From Steinernema hermaphroditum (Eukaryota; Nematoda; Chromadorea; Rhabditida; Steinernematidae): a DNA stretch of 64,000 nucleotides. The position numbers were made by a program, and so were the translations under genes. A model generated the notes under the pieces. The model did no database searches. It saw nothing but the letters and a program-made list of their open reading frames with translations, and was not told the DNA's origin. The stretch spans positions 892,769-956,768 of the forward strand of contig CM059624.1 of the NCBI GenBank assembly GCA_030435675.1, written 5' to 3'. Of this stretch, positions 23,193-34,400 are shown one piece after another (the first letter of the stretch is position 1; each line of letters opens with the position of its first letter).

Positions 23193-25719
23193 CCTTAGCC
23201 TCCGACGACGAAGAACGTCTCATCATCGACATCTTCCGCGGATACAATCATCTGGTGAGGCCTGTTCAGAATGTTTCCACCACGAGCGTGGAAGTCGCCT
23301 TCAGTTTGGCTATGGTTCTTCTTATTAATGTGGTCAGGAAGCTCATCCTTCTTGCACCACGTAACAACCTTCTTTTGTAGGACGAGAAAAACCAGATCAT
23401 GCAAACAAATGTGTGGCCCACAATGGTAAAGGATCCCTTTCCCTTCGGTGTAGAGAGGATAATTTAGAAATGGGTGGACTACCAGATGCGCTGGGATCCT
23501 CGTGCCTATGGCAACATCCACACCATTCGAGTACCACCTGACAAGGTATGGCTTCCGGACATTGTGCTCTTCAACAACGCTGACGGAAACTACGAAGTGT
23601 CCTTCTACTCAAATGTGGTGGTGGAACACACGGGAGAAATGCTGTGGGTACCACCAGCCATCTACAAAAGCTCTTGCACCATTGATGTCGAGTTCTTTCC
23701 ATTTGATGGTGAGTAAACAGTGACGATAAGAATTGTTCAGACCGGAAGGGTCTCCTCCGAGTTCCCGTAAGGTGTCCCGGGATTATACTCTTAGCTGACC
23801 CTTTTATATACAACAAACACGATTATTAAAACATGAGAAGTAAGAGGGGCGGGAGATGGAGGAGAGAGCCCGCCGACTGATTCTTCAGTCATCGGCGGAG
23901 GTCAGGATGACCAGGCGGCAGGCGGGGTGACGTCATCGAGTCCAAGACCACCCGTACTGGATTATAGACTAACCTATCCATTTCCAGAGCAAATCTGCGC
24001 GATGATCTTCGGTTCGTGGACATTCAACGAAAACGAGGTAACCATCAAGTATCTCATGGGAAAGCGCCAGGTGGAACTGAACGATTACTCACCGAGTGGC
24101 ATCTGGGACGTCATGGAAGTGCCTGGGGAGCTGATCCAGAAGAAGTCAAAGATTGCATATCAGATACGGATTCGAAGGTATATCACCTATTCATTTTCCT
24201 TCTCAACAATACATTTCAGAAAGACACTCTTCTACACAGTCATCCTCATCATTCCTACCGTACTCATGGCATTCTTGAGCATGATGGTATTCTACCTGCC
24301 GGCAGAGGCCTCCGAGAAGATCACTTTGGCCATTAGCATCCTGCTGGCCTTGGTTGTGTTCTTACTACTCGTTTCTAAGATCCTCCCTCCCACATCGTCC
24401 ACCATCCCACTTATGGCTAAGTACCTGCTGATGACGTTCGTCATGAACATCATCACCATTCTGGTCACTGTCATCATCATCAACATTTACTTCCGTGGAC
24501 CTACTACCCACACCATGCCTAACTGGGTGAAGACGATCTTCTTGAAGCATCTCCCGCTTTTGCTAATGATGCGAAGACCTATCGCTGCTGAGGACCTTGA
24601 GGGACGACGAAAGAAGAAGAAGAAGACGCCTGGAAGCCCGATAACAGCGAAGTACAGGCCCGGGGAGTTTATAGAAATGAATCATGCTAAGGTAAATTTG
24701 ATCTGCCAATTGATATACCGTAGGGACGCCGAAAAGGCTAGCGATATTACGCATCTCTCGACATAAGGCATCTAAATTCTTAGGTCAAAACCTAGATCTT
24801 TTCCAATTTCCATGTTGTACGATCACGTCGCCGCAATCAGAGGTCGTTATTAGGATTAGCCGTTAGCCGTCCACCTTTTGAGAGAATTCAATCTGGCCCA
24901 ATCCAGTCCCTGTTATCTGTAGTCCAGTTCTAGCCGCAGTTTACACAAGAGGCCGGCGGAAAGCTCAGTGGCTAACATAAGGTGGAACTAAGGATAACCC
25001 CAGGATAACCAAGAATTTAAGAGGATCGGAAAGAGCCGGAGACGACGACTATGACCCTCAAAGCTGTTTAAGGCGTCTTTCATTTGTGTCCCTAGCGATC
25101 GTTCGAATCGTCCATTAGTTTTCTTGTTGGTTCGGATGAGTTGATTGAGCGGCCGTTCTTGGTTGTAAGCTAATAAACTCAAAGGATAACCCCGTTAAAG
25201 CGCTAAATAGCCTTTACAGAGAATGTGATTATGACATTTACGCTGAGGCCTATTTATCAGAATTTTCTAGGCATGCCAGTTGCAGATCCACCATCCCTAC
25301 TGCTCTCTGCAAAGAAGACGCCGACCTGACGACGAATGCATAACCTTAAACGCCTCAGCTTCGACATCAGAAGAAGTTGATGAAACGAAACCCAAAGACA
25401 TAAGCGCCCTTCTGAGTGAGGAAGCGATCAAGGCCATCGACGCCATTGATTACATCACCGAGCACCTCAAACAGGACAATTACTTCAAGAAGGTTGGTAT
25501 AGAACTTGCTGAATATGTCATCGAAAATTTCAGGTCCGCGAAGAATGGAAATACGTTGCCATGGTCATCGATCGCCTTCTGTTGTACATTTTCTTTGCTG
25601 TCACTGCTGGAGGCACCATGGGAATCCTCTTTTCAGCTCCGAACGTCTTTGAATACGTCAATCAGACTGCTATCATCGAGCAGCTCAAGAAGTCGGCAGA
25701 AGCCGAAATGATCTCTTAG
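23193..25719 (+). CDS. acr-3: Nicotinic receptor non-alpha subunit, ACR-3/UNC-29-like body without its own start
   Basis: Exons 23193-23332, 23381-23425, 23468-23708, 23988-24177, 24220-24691, 25271-25492 and 25534-25719 encode ~498 residues, from DDEERLIIDIFRGYN to TM4 and a tail ending EAEMIS. The Cys-loop is CTIDVEFFPFDEQIC. Loop C reads WDVMEVPGELIQKKSK with no Cys pair, so it is a non-alpha subunit. The SEK before TM2 and all four membrane segments are present. The first exon has an acceptor (CTGTAG) 74 nt after the upstream stop, no ATG lies between, and it enters in phase 1. The signal peptide must therefore come from elsewhere; the 49-nt exon at 14798 fits exactly and gives 514 aa. 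The mature N-terminus also resembles UNC-29, so acr-3 is a positional guess. AATAAA follows 25 nt after the stop. Confidence 0.8.
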
Positions 25720-25743
25720 ATCTCATGGAAACGTGTCTGTACT

Positions 25744-25749
25744 AATAAA
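25744..25749 (+). other. Polyadenylation signal of the second receptor gene
   Basis: AATAAA lies 25 nt after the stop codon, as usual for compact nematode 3' UTRs. Confidence 0.7.
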
Positions 25750-25838
25750 TATTTTATTCCATCTCTTCGTGAAGCCGTTTCAACCGTCCCCCAGGGGATC
25801 TCGATTGTTCTCCTTGAGATTTGAATCTGAGAACGCGG

Positions 25839-25925
25839 ACGGAAGCGCAAAGGCCCTTTGCGCTTCCGTTGCGCTACTGTTTTTCCAAACCGTCCCTTTG
25901 CCAAAGGGACGGTTTGGAAAAACAG
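25839..25925. repeat. Two adjacent near-perfect palindromes between convergent genes
   Basis: Palindrome 1 has 15-nt arms 25839-25853 and 25855-25869 (ACGGAAGCGCAAAGG and complement) with a 1-nt spacer. Palindrome 2 has 24-nt perfect arms 25877-25900 and 25902-25925, starting CTGTTTTTCCAAACCGTCCC, also with a 1-nt spacer. Seven bases separate them. They lie between the 3' ends of the receptor gene and SSRP1 copy A. The flank at 25771-25810 (CCGTTTCAA, CGTCCCCC, GGGGATC) matches a repeat at 53046-53100, so this is probably part of a dispersed element. Confidence 0.85.
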
Positions 25926-26021
25926 TTGAAACAGCTCTACGCATGAATGGTCTCATATAGGATTCGATGCTTCGGGCGTTCGAATATACGATAAGGTAAC
26001 ACGAAAGAACGTTCTGTTCCC

Positions 26022-28770
26022 TAGAGGCGCTTTGGTACCGATACCCTCGCACTCACTTCAACTCCCGCAACTGACTTTATTAAAGTCTAAACATTCCCGT
26101 CAATCAGATCATTCCACATGAGGATATACACACAGCTCGTAAACAAAATAACAACACAGGGTTCTTTGCACTCGTAGATTTCATCAGTCGGATATGCTGC
26201 TGAGTTCAGAAGATTCTGCCGATGATTCGCCCTTCGCCGGGGAGGAACCCTTCTTCTTCTTTGTAGGCTTCGACTTCTCGTCGTCGGATGATTCTGACTC
26301 ATCGATGAATTCGCGCGAAGTCGGCTTCTTGACGGGAGACTTGGTGGACTGTTTTGAAGACCCCTTGCTCTTTTCTGCTGCCGATGACGACGGCTTTCCA
26401 CCCGACGCCTGATATTCCTTCATCTCGCGCTCGTAGCGCTCTTTGTCCGCTTTAGCCTGCTTTTCGAATGACTGAAATAGGCGAATATATGTTTACGATT
26501 TCTCCACATATTTAACTCACAGCACGATCCTCAGCGCTCACTTCCTTCCACATCTGACCGGCTCGCTTGGCAGTATCCGCTACTGAATCGCCTTCTTTGT
26601 GGATATAGCGGCGATTCTCATTGAACCACAACAAGTACGAAGTCAGGGCCTTCTTCGGAGCATTGGGATCCTTCTCCTTCTTGCGCTTTTTCTCATCAGA
26701 ATCTTTGCCGGACTTCTCCTTCTTCTCTTTCTAAGAAGCGAACAGTAAGAGTACACCAACATTACAGTTCACACCTTTTCGGACTTTTCACCGGTCTTCT
26801 TGGTCTTCGGCTTCTTAGTGTCCTTCCGTTGTTGTTGCCTGACGTCCAAGTCGTCTGAAATCTCACTGGCATCCGAATCCTCGCCAGCGTTACTGTCGTA
26901 TTCTTCATCGGGCTCTGAACCACTTCCTTCCGATGAGTCCCTGTCTTCCATCTTCTTTCTGGCGTCAGCCTCAACATCGTAATCTTCTGAAAAGAGGTGT
27001 AATTACTTTTTGTGTTCGTGCCTAGCATCAGCTTACCATCATCACTATCGCTGTCATCCATGTTCGCACCTCGTTCTTTCCCTTCAGCTTTAACAGCTTC
27101 CTTGTATGGGTCGATTTCATCATCGCTGCCAGCAAATTTGTCCTCCTTGTAAGCCACATTACCGGCACGCTTGGCGTTGCGAATGCGGATTCCTTTCTGC
27201 TGCACGAAATCGAACAAGCGATTGTACTCATCCCTAGATAAACCTTGCTATTGGCGCCCGTTTTTACCAACACCTACTTCTCGACGCTGTTGAAAACGTA
27301 TGAGTTTCCGTTTTTCAAATCGACCTCAAAATCAAACGAGCGGGTCGACACATCAGAACGGGCGAAGTTAACGTTCGACACCTCCTCAAAGCGGATGTAC
27401 ATAGGAGGTTTGTGAATGAAGAGGAAGCCCTTCTCCAATGGATAAAGGAATCCGGAAGCTTGTTTGTGTGCACAGACGATAGCTGGAGTTCCAGAATTGC
27501 TAAACGGGGAACATGACCAACAACGAACTGAGTCAAAAGCGTACCCTAAGAACGTTCCAGGCACTGTGATGCGCATGTTTACCATCGCTCGGAAAATCTT
27601 GGCGACATTCGCATAAACAGCACCGGCCAACTTCTTCTCGAGCTTTCCATGGTACTCGGCCAGCTGCTGATCGGTGAGACCCAGATGGATGTCCATTTCT
27701 TCCTCCTTCGCGAACTCTAGTACCAAGAAGTTGTATCGCGTTTGGCCCTGCCTGATGGGAGGATTAACACTCAGCTGTAAAACGTTTGTAAGTCGCTACG
27801 TACAAGGCTTGACACGTCATACCACAAAGCACATGTGTCGACCGTCACGATGAGGAAGAAGGAACATGCGAGTGATCGTTTTGAGGGGTATCTTGTAATC
27901 ATAGGTCTTGCCGTGAAGCGACAAGTAGGAGGGATACACCTTGATGTCATAGCGACCACTGCAGATAGGAACATTAATCAGCGGCATGTGAAATGTAGAG
28001 CATACCGAGGAGTAGTGCACAGAATCTGTGACAACATGCAGATAGGCTGATCAGCTTCTGCTTCAATTCCGGCGAACTGCATAACAGCTTTTTTGAACTC
28101 TTCGACAGGGTCGACATCGTCAGCAGCATCTGGATCCTGGGGAATATGTAGGCGCATTTCTACCAGCGACACTGGACAATCGTCGTTCACGTGGAATTCC
28201 ATGGTTGCCTCCTGCTTTCCCAATCTGCAGTTACTGACATTGGATAGGGGGATTTCGAAGTTGGTCTTGTCGTCGACAATAAACTCCATCGATTGGCCTT
28301 TCATTTCACAACGGCCGTAGTTCCATCCTTTCAAGCAGAGATCTGTTGAGCCACATTCCATCTTCCAGTTCTTCATAGCAAAGTCCTTGATAGTGTTGTA
28401 GTCCTGCAAATTATCATGTTTCGAATGATTTGTAAAAGATGCTTACATTGTCTTTGAAGCCTCCAAAACGGAAAGCAGCGCCGCTTTTCACATACACGCG
28501 CAAACCTGGCTTGTTTCCAAGACGCATCCAGCTGAGCTCTTCAATTTCATTCGTGTTGACGGCGGTCAGCTTGCCAGTAAGGAGATTCTTGACATGGATT
28601 TGGTGCTCTGACAACTTGACGCGGCAGTTGTTCTGAAGAAATCAACTTTAGAAGACACACAACAAGAGTATCATTACCAGAGCTCCCATCTCCTCAATGA
28701 AGATGTCTGCGAATTCGAGCTGCGCCATCTGAAAAACACAAAAATTAGATGACGAGAAAACGTAGCACAA
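26022..28770 (-). repeat. Duplicated block carrying SSRP1, copy A
   Basis: Direct-orientation counterpart of 37682-40441. Homology starts at AGAGGCGCTTTGGTA, covers all exons and introns, and stops about 42 bp upstream of the start codon after GAGAAAACG(T/C)AGCACAA. Both copies keep a palindromic AATAAA-containing sequence (ACTTTAATAAAGT in copy A) downstream of the stop. Confidence 0.9.
26184..28728 (-). CDS. ssrp1: FACT complex subunit SSRP1, copy A (HMG box)
   Basis: SSRP1 pairs with SPT16 to form FACT, a nuclear histone chaperone that acts in transcription and replication. Ten exons (28728-28678, 28632-28447, 28403-28006, 27958-27823, 27774-27545, 27499-27278, 27233-27037, 26986-26775, 26730-26521, 26471-26184) join to 709 aa, the same length as the human protein. 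It starts [17 protein letters not shown]. The SSRP1/POB3 region carries [53 protein letters not shown] and [11 protein letters not shown]. The Rtt106-like region carries [11 protein letters not shown] and FVNFAR-like [17 protein letters not shown]. An acidic segment precedes an HMG box from residue ~565 ([20 protein letters not shown]), and the tail is Ser/Lys-rich. C. elegans has two SSRP1 genes (hmg-3, hmg-4); I cannot assign orthology. Convergent with the second receptor gene. Confidence 0.93.
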
Positions 28771-29465
28771 TGGTGTTATACACGACGTACATTAAGTTAG
28801 ATAGAATATTTAATTCAACGAATTTTAGCCATTCGGAACACCGAAGACCAATTTCACAAAATTTCGGTATAAATTTCGGCTTACATTTGGCAAAAAAAAC
28901 ATATCCCAAAGAAAAAACCATAAAAGACAGTTCCAGTGAGTGTAAATGGGCAACGACCGTGGAATCAAACCAATCGTACGTGGAATTTTTTCACTGAATT
29001 TTGGTAATTAAACTTCTATATGCGAAGAACATAAGCGCAGACACTAGGAATGCACCGGAACGAAAAAAAAACGGAACCGGAATTCCGGCGCAAAAAAAAA
29101 ACGGAAAACCGGAACCGGGTGCATCCCTAGCGGATACGTAACAATAACGGGGTAGTGGCTAAATGCCAGACTAGGAGCAGGGAGCGGGAGCAATCAGTTG
29201 CCAAGTCGGAATGATATTTAGCGAGACCGTAGGCAGAAGCGGTCGTTGTGAGACCTAGACAGTTCGGATATGAAACTCATTTGTGTCAGTGAACATTATG
29301 CGGGATTATGAAAACAATGTATTCAGTGATGTACATTATTTTTGAGCCAAGCTTGAACTTGCTACGTAGCAAGTTGAAAGCGAACTTTTGTTATTTCATC
29401 ATGAAGAATCGGAGCTCACAAAAAGCACTAAATACAAACAATATGGTTATGCTATCAAGGCTGAT
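28771..29465. other. Upstream of SSRP1 copy A: no gene seen
   Basis: No shared sequence with the upstream region of copy B beyond 28770. It holds the miniature element at 29045-29129 and otherwise AT-rich DNA with only chance ORFs. Confidence 0.5.
29045..29129. mobile_element. Miniature element with TAGG(G/A)ATGCAC ends
   Basis: TAGGAATGCACCGG at the left and CCGGGTGCATCCCTA at the right bound an A-rich, CCGG-containing palindromic interior. It is the same type as 9670-9729. One end differs by one base. Confidence 0.6.
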
Positions 29466-30109
29466 ATTGTATTCGTCAAAAGTCTCTAGCAAAGCTCCCA
29501 CCACGAAAATTTTGCGCGCGCATTTCACGCGCCAAAAATTTACAATGGGATATGGTCAAAATCATAGTAATTCGCTGTTTTCTCGTTTCTGACGCGATTT
29601 CGTCAAATTTCGTGAACGGACGGTTGTTGATCAAACTCTGCCGCGTCGAATGAGCCCTGGCTCGACTGCCAGCATGCTTTCCTCGCTGAGTTATTAGCAA
29701 ATCATTAGTTTGCATTTGAGAGTTGAACAGTTAGCTGGAGATTCATATGTTGGAGGCGTTCTAGATCACAGCAGGACCCATATACAACGTCTTGATGGGC
29801 AGCTAATCCATTATGTTCTTATAAATCCACATCACACGATTCAAACGCCATTGTCCACCATTGATTCCTAATAACTCAGCGAGGAAAGCATGTGGCAGTC
29901 GAGCCAGGGCTCATTCGACGCGGCAGAGTTTGATCAACAACCGTCCGTTCACGAAATTTGACGAAATCGCGTCAGAAACGAGAAAACAGCGAATTACTAT
30001 GATTTTGACCATATCCCATTGTAAATTTTTTGGCGCGTGAAATGCGCGCGCAAAATTTTCGTGGTGGGAGCCCTCTACGTTTTTGCTAGAGACTTTTGAC
30101 GAATACAAT
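29466..30109. mobile_element. 0.64-kb foldback element abutting the tandem array
   Basis: Arms 29466-29697 and 29872-30109 are near-perfect inverted repeats of ~235 bp. The outer ends read ATTGTATTCGTCAAAAGTCT and its complement. The loop is ~175 bp. The right arm has a ~10-nt insertion near 30070. No coding capacity. The right end lies 20 bp before the first unit of the tandem array. Confidence 0.85.
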
Positions 30110-30378
30110 AAGGCACATAGATTTTATTACTTATTAAGAAAGTAATTTGTATGTATTGGTGCATGGATGATGCAGGCTGGACCATAGGTTCGCTCCCGGG
30201 TGCTGGAGGGGTGGTGGATAGGTGGGTTGCTGTGGTGCTGGGTGGTTGGTGTTAAAAGGAAAGTTCTTCCATTTGTTTTGAAACTTTTTTTGCTGCTTTC
30301 CGTTTCGCGCCAGGGCCACAGCATCATGCCTAACTGAATCTGCAAAAGTGACGTCCAAGTGAAGCCGTGTTACCAACG

Positions 30379-30456
30379 GGCAGACTGGCGCAGTGGTCTA
30401 AGGCGCGCGCCGCACATGAGGTCGCGGGTTCGACTCCCCGGGAGTGAAATTTTTTT
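30379..30456 (+). ncRNA. tRNA-like Pol III unit, type A (first of nine)
   Basis: The A box TGGCGCAGTGG (30386) and B box GGTTCGACTCC (30427) match the consensus fully, and a T7 run at 30450-30456 could terminate Pol III. The D arm GGCGCAGTGGTCTAAGGCGC is like tRNA-Leu. The anticodon arm is about 3 nt short and does not pair well, and the acceptor and outer T stem are degenerate, so it should not be a working tRNA. Other type A units have their A box at 30895, 31918, 32432, 33454, 33962, 34469, 35490 and 36000. In many of these GGGAGTG is replaced by GGGGGTC before the T run. It could make a ~75-nt RNA or be a transcriptionally dead relic. Confidence 0.55.
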
Positions 30457-31398
30457 CTTTTTCGCCTATTTTCACTTTCTTTTCGTTTCTCTTCTATTTT
30501 CCCCCACTTCTGACCGGTTCTCACTACCTACCGTAACCCCGGCTCTCTTTCAGCTTCGATTTTCCGCCGTTTGTGTAGTGTTGACGGGGGGTAAGGCGCC
30601 GGCACATAACCAGCCCTGCGAAGCAGGGCTGGTTTTTACTTATTAAGAAAGTAATTTGTATGTATTGGTGCATGGATGATGCAGGCTGGACCATAGGTTC
30701 GCTCCCGGGTGCTGGAGGGGTGGTGGATAGGTGGGTTGCTGTGGTGCTGGGTGGTTGGTGTTAAAAGGAAAGTTCTTCCATTTGTTTTGAAACTTTTTTT
30801 GCTGCTTTCCGTTTCGCGCCAGGACCACAGCATCATGCCTAACTGAATCTGCAAAAGTGACGTCCAAGTGAAGCCGTGTTACCAACGGGCAGACTGGCGC
30901 AGTGGTCTAAGGCGCGCGCCGCACATGAGGTCGCGGGTTCGACTCCCCGGGGGTCAAATTTTTTTTCTTTTTCGTTTCTTTTCTTTTTCTTTTCGTTTCT
31001 CTTCTATTTTCCCCCACTTCTGACCGGTTCTCACTACCTACCGTAACCCCGGCTCTCTTTCAGCTTCGATTTTCCGCCGTTTGTGTACTTTTGACGGGGG
31101 GTAAGGCGCCGGCACATAACCAGCCCTGCGAAGCAGGGCTGGTTATTTACTTATTAAGAAAGTAATCTATGTGTATTGTGGCACCATGATGCAGGCTGTC
31201 GACACGGGTTCGCTACCGGGTGCTGAAGGGGTGGCGTTTAGGTGTGTTGCTGTGGTGCTGTGCTTGGGCTCTTAAAAGTGAACTTCTTCCATTTTGGCTC
31301 AAAAAATTATTGGTGCCGGCCGTTTCGCTCCACGACCACACCACCAGGCCTAACTGAAATTCAAAAACCGACGACCACGACAGGTGGTGTCGCTGACC

Positions 31399-31480
31399 AC
31401 ACCCTTAGCGCAGTGGTCTAAGGCGCGCACCGCGCAGAAGGTCGCCAGTTCGATGCCCCCGGCTCTCTTTTTTTTTCTTT
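31399..31480 (+). ncRNA. tRNA-like unit, diverged type B (first of three)
   Basis: The A box TAGCGCAGTGG (31406) still fits the consensus, but the B box reads AGTTCGATGCC with two departures, followed by a T run near 31470. The other type B A boxes are at 32939 and 34976. The upstream half is strongly diverged from type A yet has the same length. Transcription is less likely than for type A. Confidence 0.4.
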
Positions 31481-34400
31481 TCGCCTATTTTCACTTTCTT
31501 TTCATTTCTCTTCTATTTTCCCCCACTTCTGACCGGTTCTCACTACCTACCGTAACCCCGGCTCTCTTTCAGCTTCGATTTTCCGCCGTTTGTGTACTTT
31601 TGACGGGGGGTAAGGCGCCGGCACATAACCAGCCCTGCGAAGCAGGGCTGTTTTTTTATTACTTATTAAGAAAGTAATTTGTATGTATTGGTGCATGGAT
31701 GATGCAGGCTGGACCATAGGTTCGCTCCCGGGTGCTGGAGGGGTGGTGGATAGGTGGGTTGCTGTGGTGCTGGGTGGTTGGTGTTAAAAGGAAAGTTCTT
31801 CCATTTGTTTTGAAACTTTTTTTGCTGCTTTCCGTTTCGCGCCAGGACCACAGCATCATGCCTAACTGAATCTGCAAAAGTGACGTCCAAGTGAAGCCGT
31901 GTTACCAACGGGCAGACTGGCGCAGTGGTCTAAGGCGCGCGCCGCACATGAGGTCGCGGGTTCGACTCCCCGGGAGTGAAATTTTTTTCTTTTTCGCCTA
32001 TTTTCACTTTCTTTTCATTTCTCTTCTATTTTCCCCCACTTCTGACCGGTTCTCACTACCTACCGTAACCCCGGCTCTCTTTCAGCTTCGATTTTCCGCC
32101 GTTTGTGTACTTTTGACGGGGGGTAAGGCGCCGGCACATAACCAGCCCTGCGAAGCAGGGCTGTTTTTTTATTTACTTATTAAGAAAGTAATTTGTATGT
32201 ATTGGTGCATGGATGATGCAGGCTGGACCATAGGTTCGCTCCCGGGTGCTGGAGGGGTGGTGGATAGGTGGGTTGCTGTGGTGCTGGGTGGTTGGTGTTA
32301 AAAGGAAAGTTCTTCCATTTGTTTTGAAACTTTTTTTGCTGCTTTCCGTTTCGCGCCAGGACCACAGCATCAGGCCTAACTGAATCTGCAAAAGTGACGT
32401 CCAAGTGAAGCCGTGTTACCAACGGGCAGACTGGCGCAGTGGTCTAAGGCGCGCGCCGCACATGAGGTCGCGGGTTCGACTCCCCGGGGGTCAAATTTTT
32501 TTCTTTTTCGTTTCTTTTCACTTTCTTTTCGTTTCTCTTCTATTTTCCCCCACTTTTGACCGGTTCTCACTACCTACCGTAACCCCGGCTCTCTTTCAGC
32601 TTCGATTTTCCGCCGTTTGTGTAGTGTTGACGGGGGGTAAGGCGCCGGCACATAACCAGCCCTGCGAAGCAGGGCTGGTTTACTTATTAAGAAAGTAATC
32701 TATGTGTATTGTGGCACCATGATGCAGGCTGTCGACACGGGTTCGCTACCGGGTGCTGAAGGGGTGGCGTTTAGGTGTGTTGCTGTGGTGCTGTGCTTGG
32801 GCTCTTAAAAGTGAACTTCTTCCATTTTGGCTCAAAAAATTATTGGTGCCGGCCGTTTCGCTCCACGACCACACCACCAGGCCTAACTGAAATTCAAAAA
32901 CCGACGACCACGACAGGTGGTGTCGCTGACCACACCCTTAGCGCAGTGGTCTAAGGCGCGCACCGCGCAGAAGGTCGCCAGTTCGATGCCCCCGGCTCTC
33001 TTTTTTTTTTCTTTTCGCCTATTTTCACTTTCTTTTCATTTCTCTTCTATTTTCCCCCACTTCTGACCGGTTCTCACTACCTACCGTAACCCCGGCTCTC
33101 TTTCAGCTTCGATTTTCCGCCGTTTGTGTACTTTTGACGGGGGGTAAGGCGCCGGCACATAACCAGCCCTGCGAAGCAGGGCTGTTTTTTTATTTTACTT
33201 ATTAAGAAAGTAATTTGTATGTATTGGTGCATGGATGATGCAGGCTGGACCATAGGTTCGCTCCCGGGTGCTGGAGGGGTGGTGGATAGGTGGGTTGCTG
33301 TGGTGCTGGGTGGTTGGTGTTAAAAGGAAAGTTCTTCCATTTGTTTTGAAACTTTTTTTGCTGCTTTCCGTTTCGCGCCAGGACCACAGCATCATGCCTA
33401 ACTGAATCTGCAAAAGTGACGTCCAAGTGAAGCCGTGTTACCAACGGGCAGACTGGCGCAGTGGTCTAAGGCGCGCGCCGCACATGAGGTCGCGGGTTCG
33501 ACTCCCCGGGGGTCAAATTTTTTTTTCTTTTCGCCTATTTTCACTTTCTTTTCATTTCTCTTCTATTTTCCCCCACTTCTGACCGGTTCTCACTACCTAC
33601 CGTAACCCCGGCTCTCTTTCAGCTTCGATTTTCCGTCGTTTGTGTACTTTTGACGGGGGGTAAGGCGCCCGCACAGAACCAGCCCTGCGAAGCAGGGCTG
33701 GTTTACTTATTAAGAAAGTAATTTGTATGTATTGGTGCACGGATGATGCAGGCTGGACCATGGGTTCGCTCCCGGGTGGTGACAGGGGGGCGTTTGGGTG
33801 GGTTCCTGTGGTCTGGGTGAGATGGTGTTAAAAGAAAAGTTCTTCCATTTGTTTTGAAACTTTTTTTGCTGCTTTCGGTTTCGCGCCAGGACCACAGCAT
33901 CAGGCCTAACTGAATCTGCAAAAGTGACGTCCAAGTGAAGCCGTGTTACCAACGGGCAGACTGGCGCAGTGGTCTAAGGCGCGCGCCGCACATGAGGTCG
34001 CGGGTTCGACTCCCCGGGGGTCAAATTTTTTTCTTTTTCGTTTCTTTTCACTTTCTTTTCGTTTCTCTTCTATTTTCCCCCACTTTTGACCGGTTCTCAC
34101 TACCTACCGTAACCCCGGCTCTCTTTCAGCTTCGATTTTCCGCCGTTTGTGTAGTGTTGACGGGGGGTAAGGCGCCGGCACATAACCAGCCCTGCGAAGC
34201 AGGGCTGGTTTACTTATTAAGAAAGTAATTTGTATGTATTGGTGCATGGATGATGCAGGCTGGACCATAGGTTCGCTCCCGGGTGCTGGAGGGGTGGTGG
34301 ATAGGTGGGTTGCTGTGGTGCTGGGTGGTTGGTGTTAAAAGGAAAGTTCTTCCATTTGTTTTGAAACTTTTTTTGCTGCTTTCCGTTTCGCGCCAGGACC

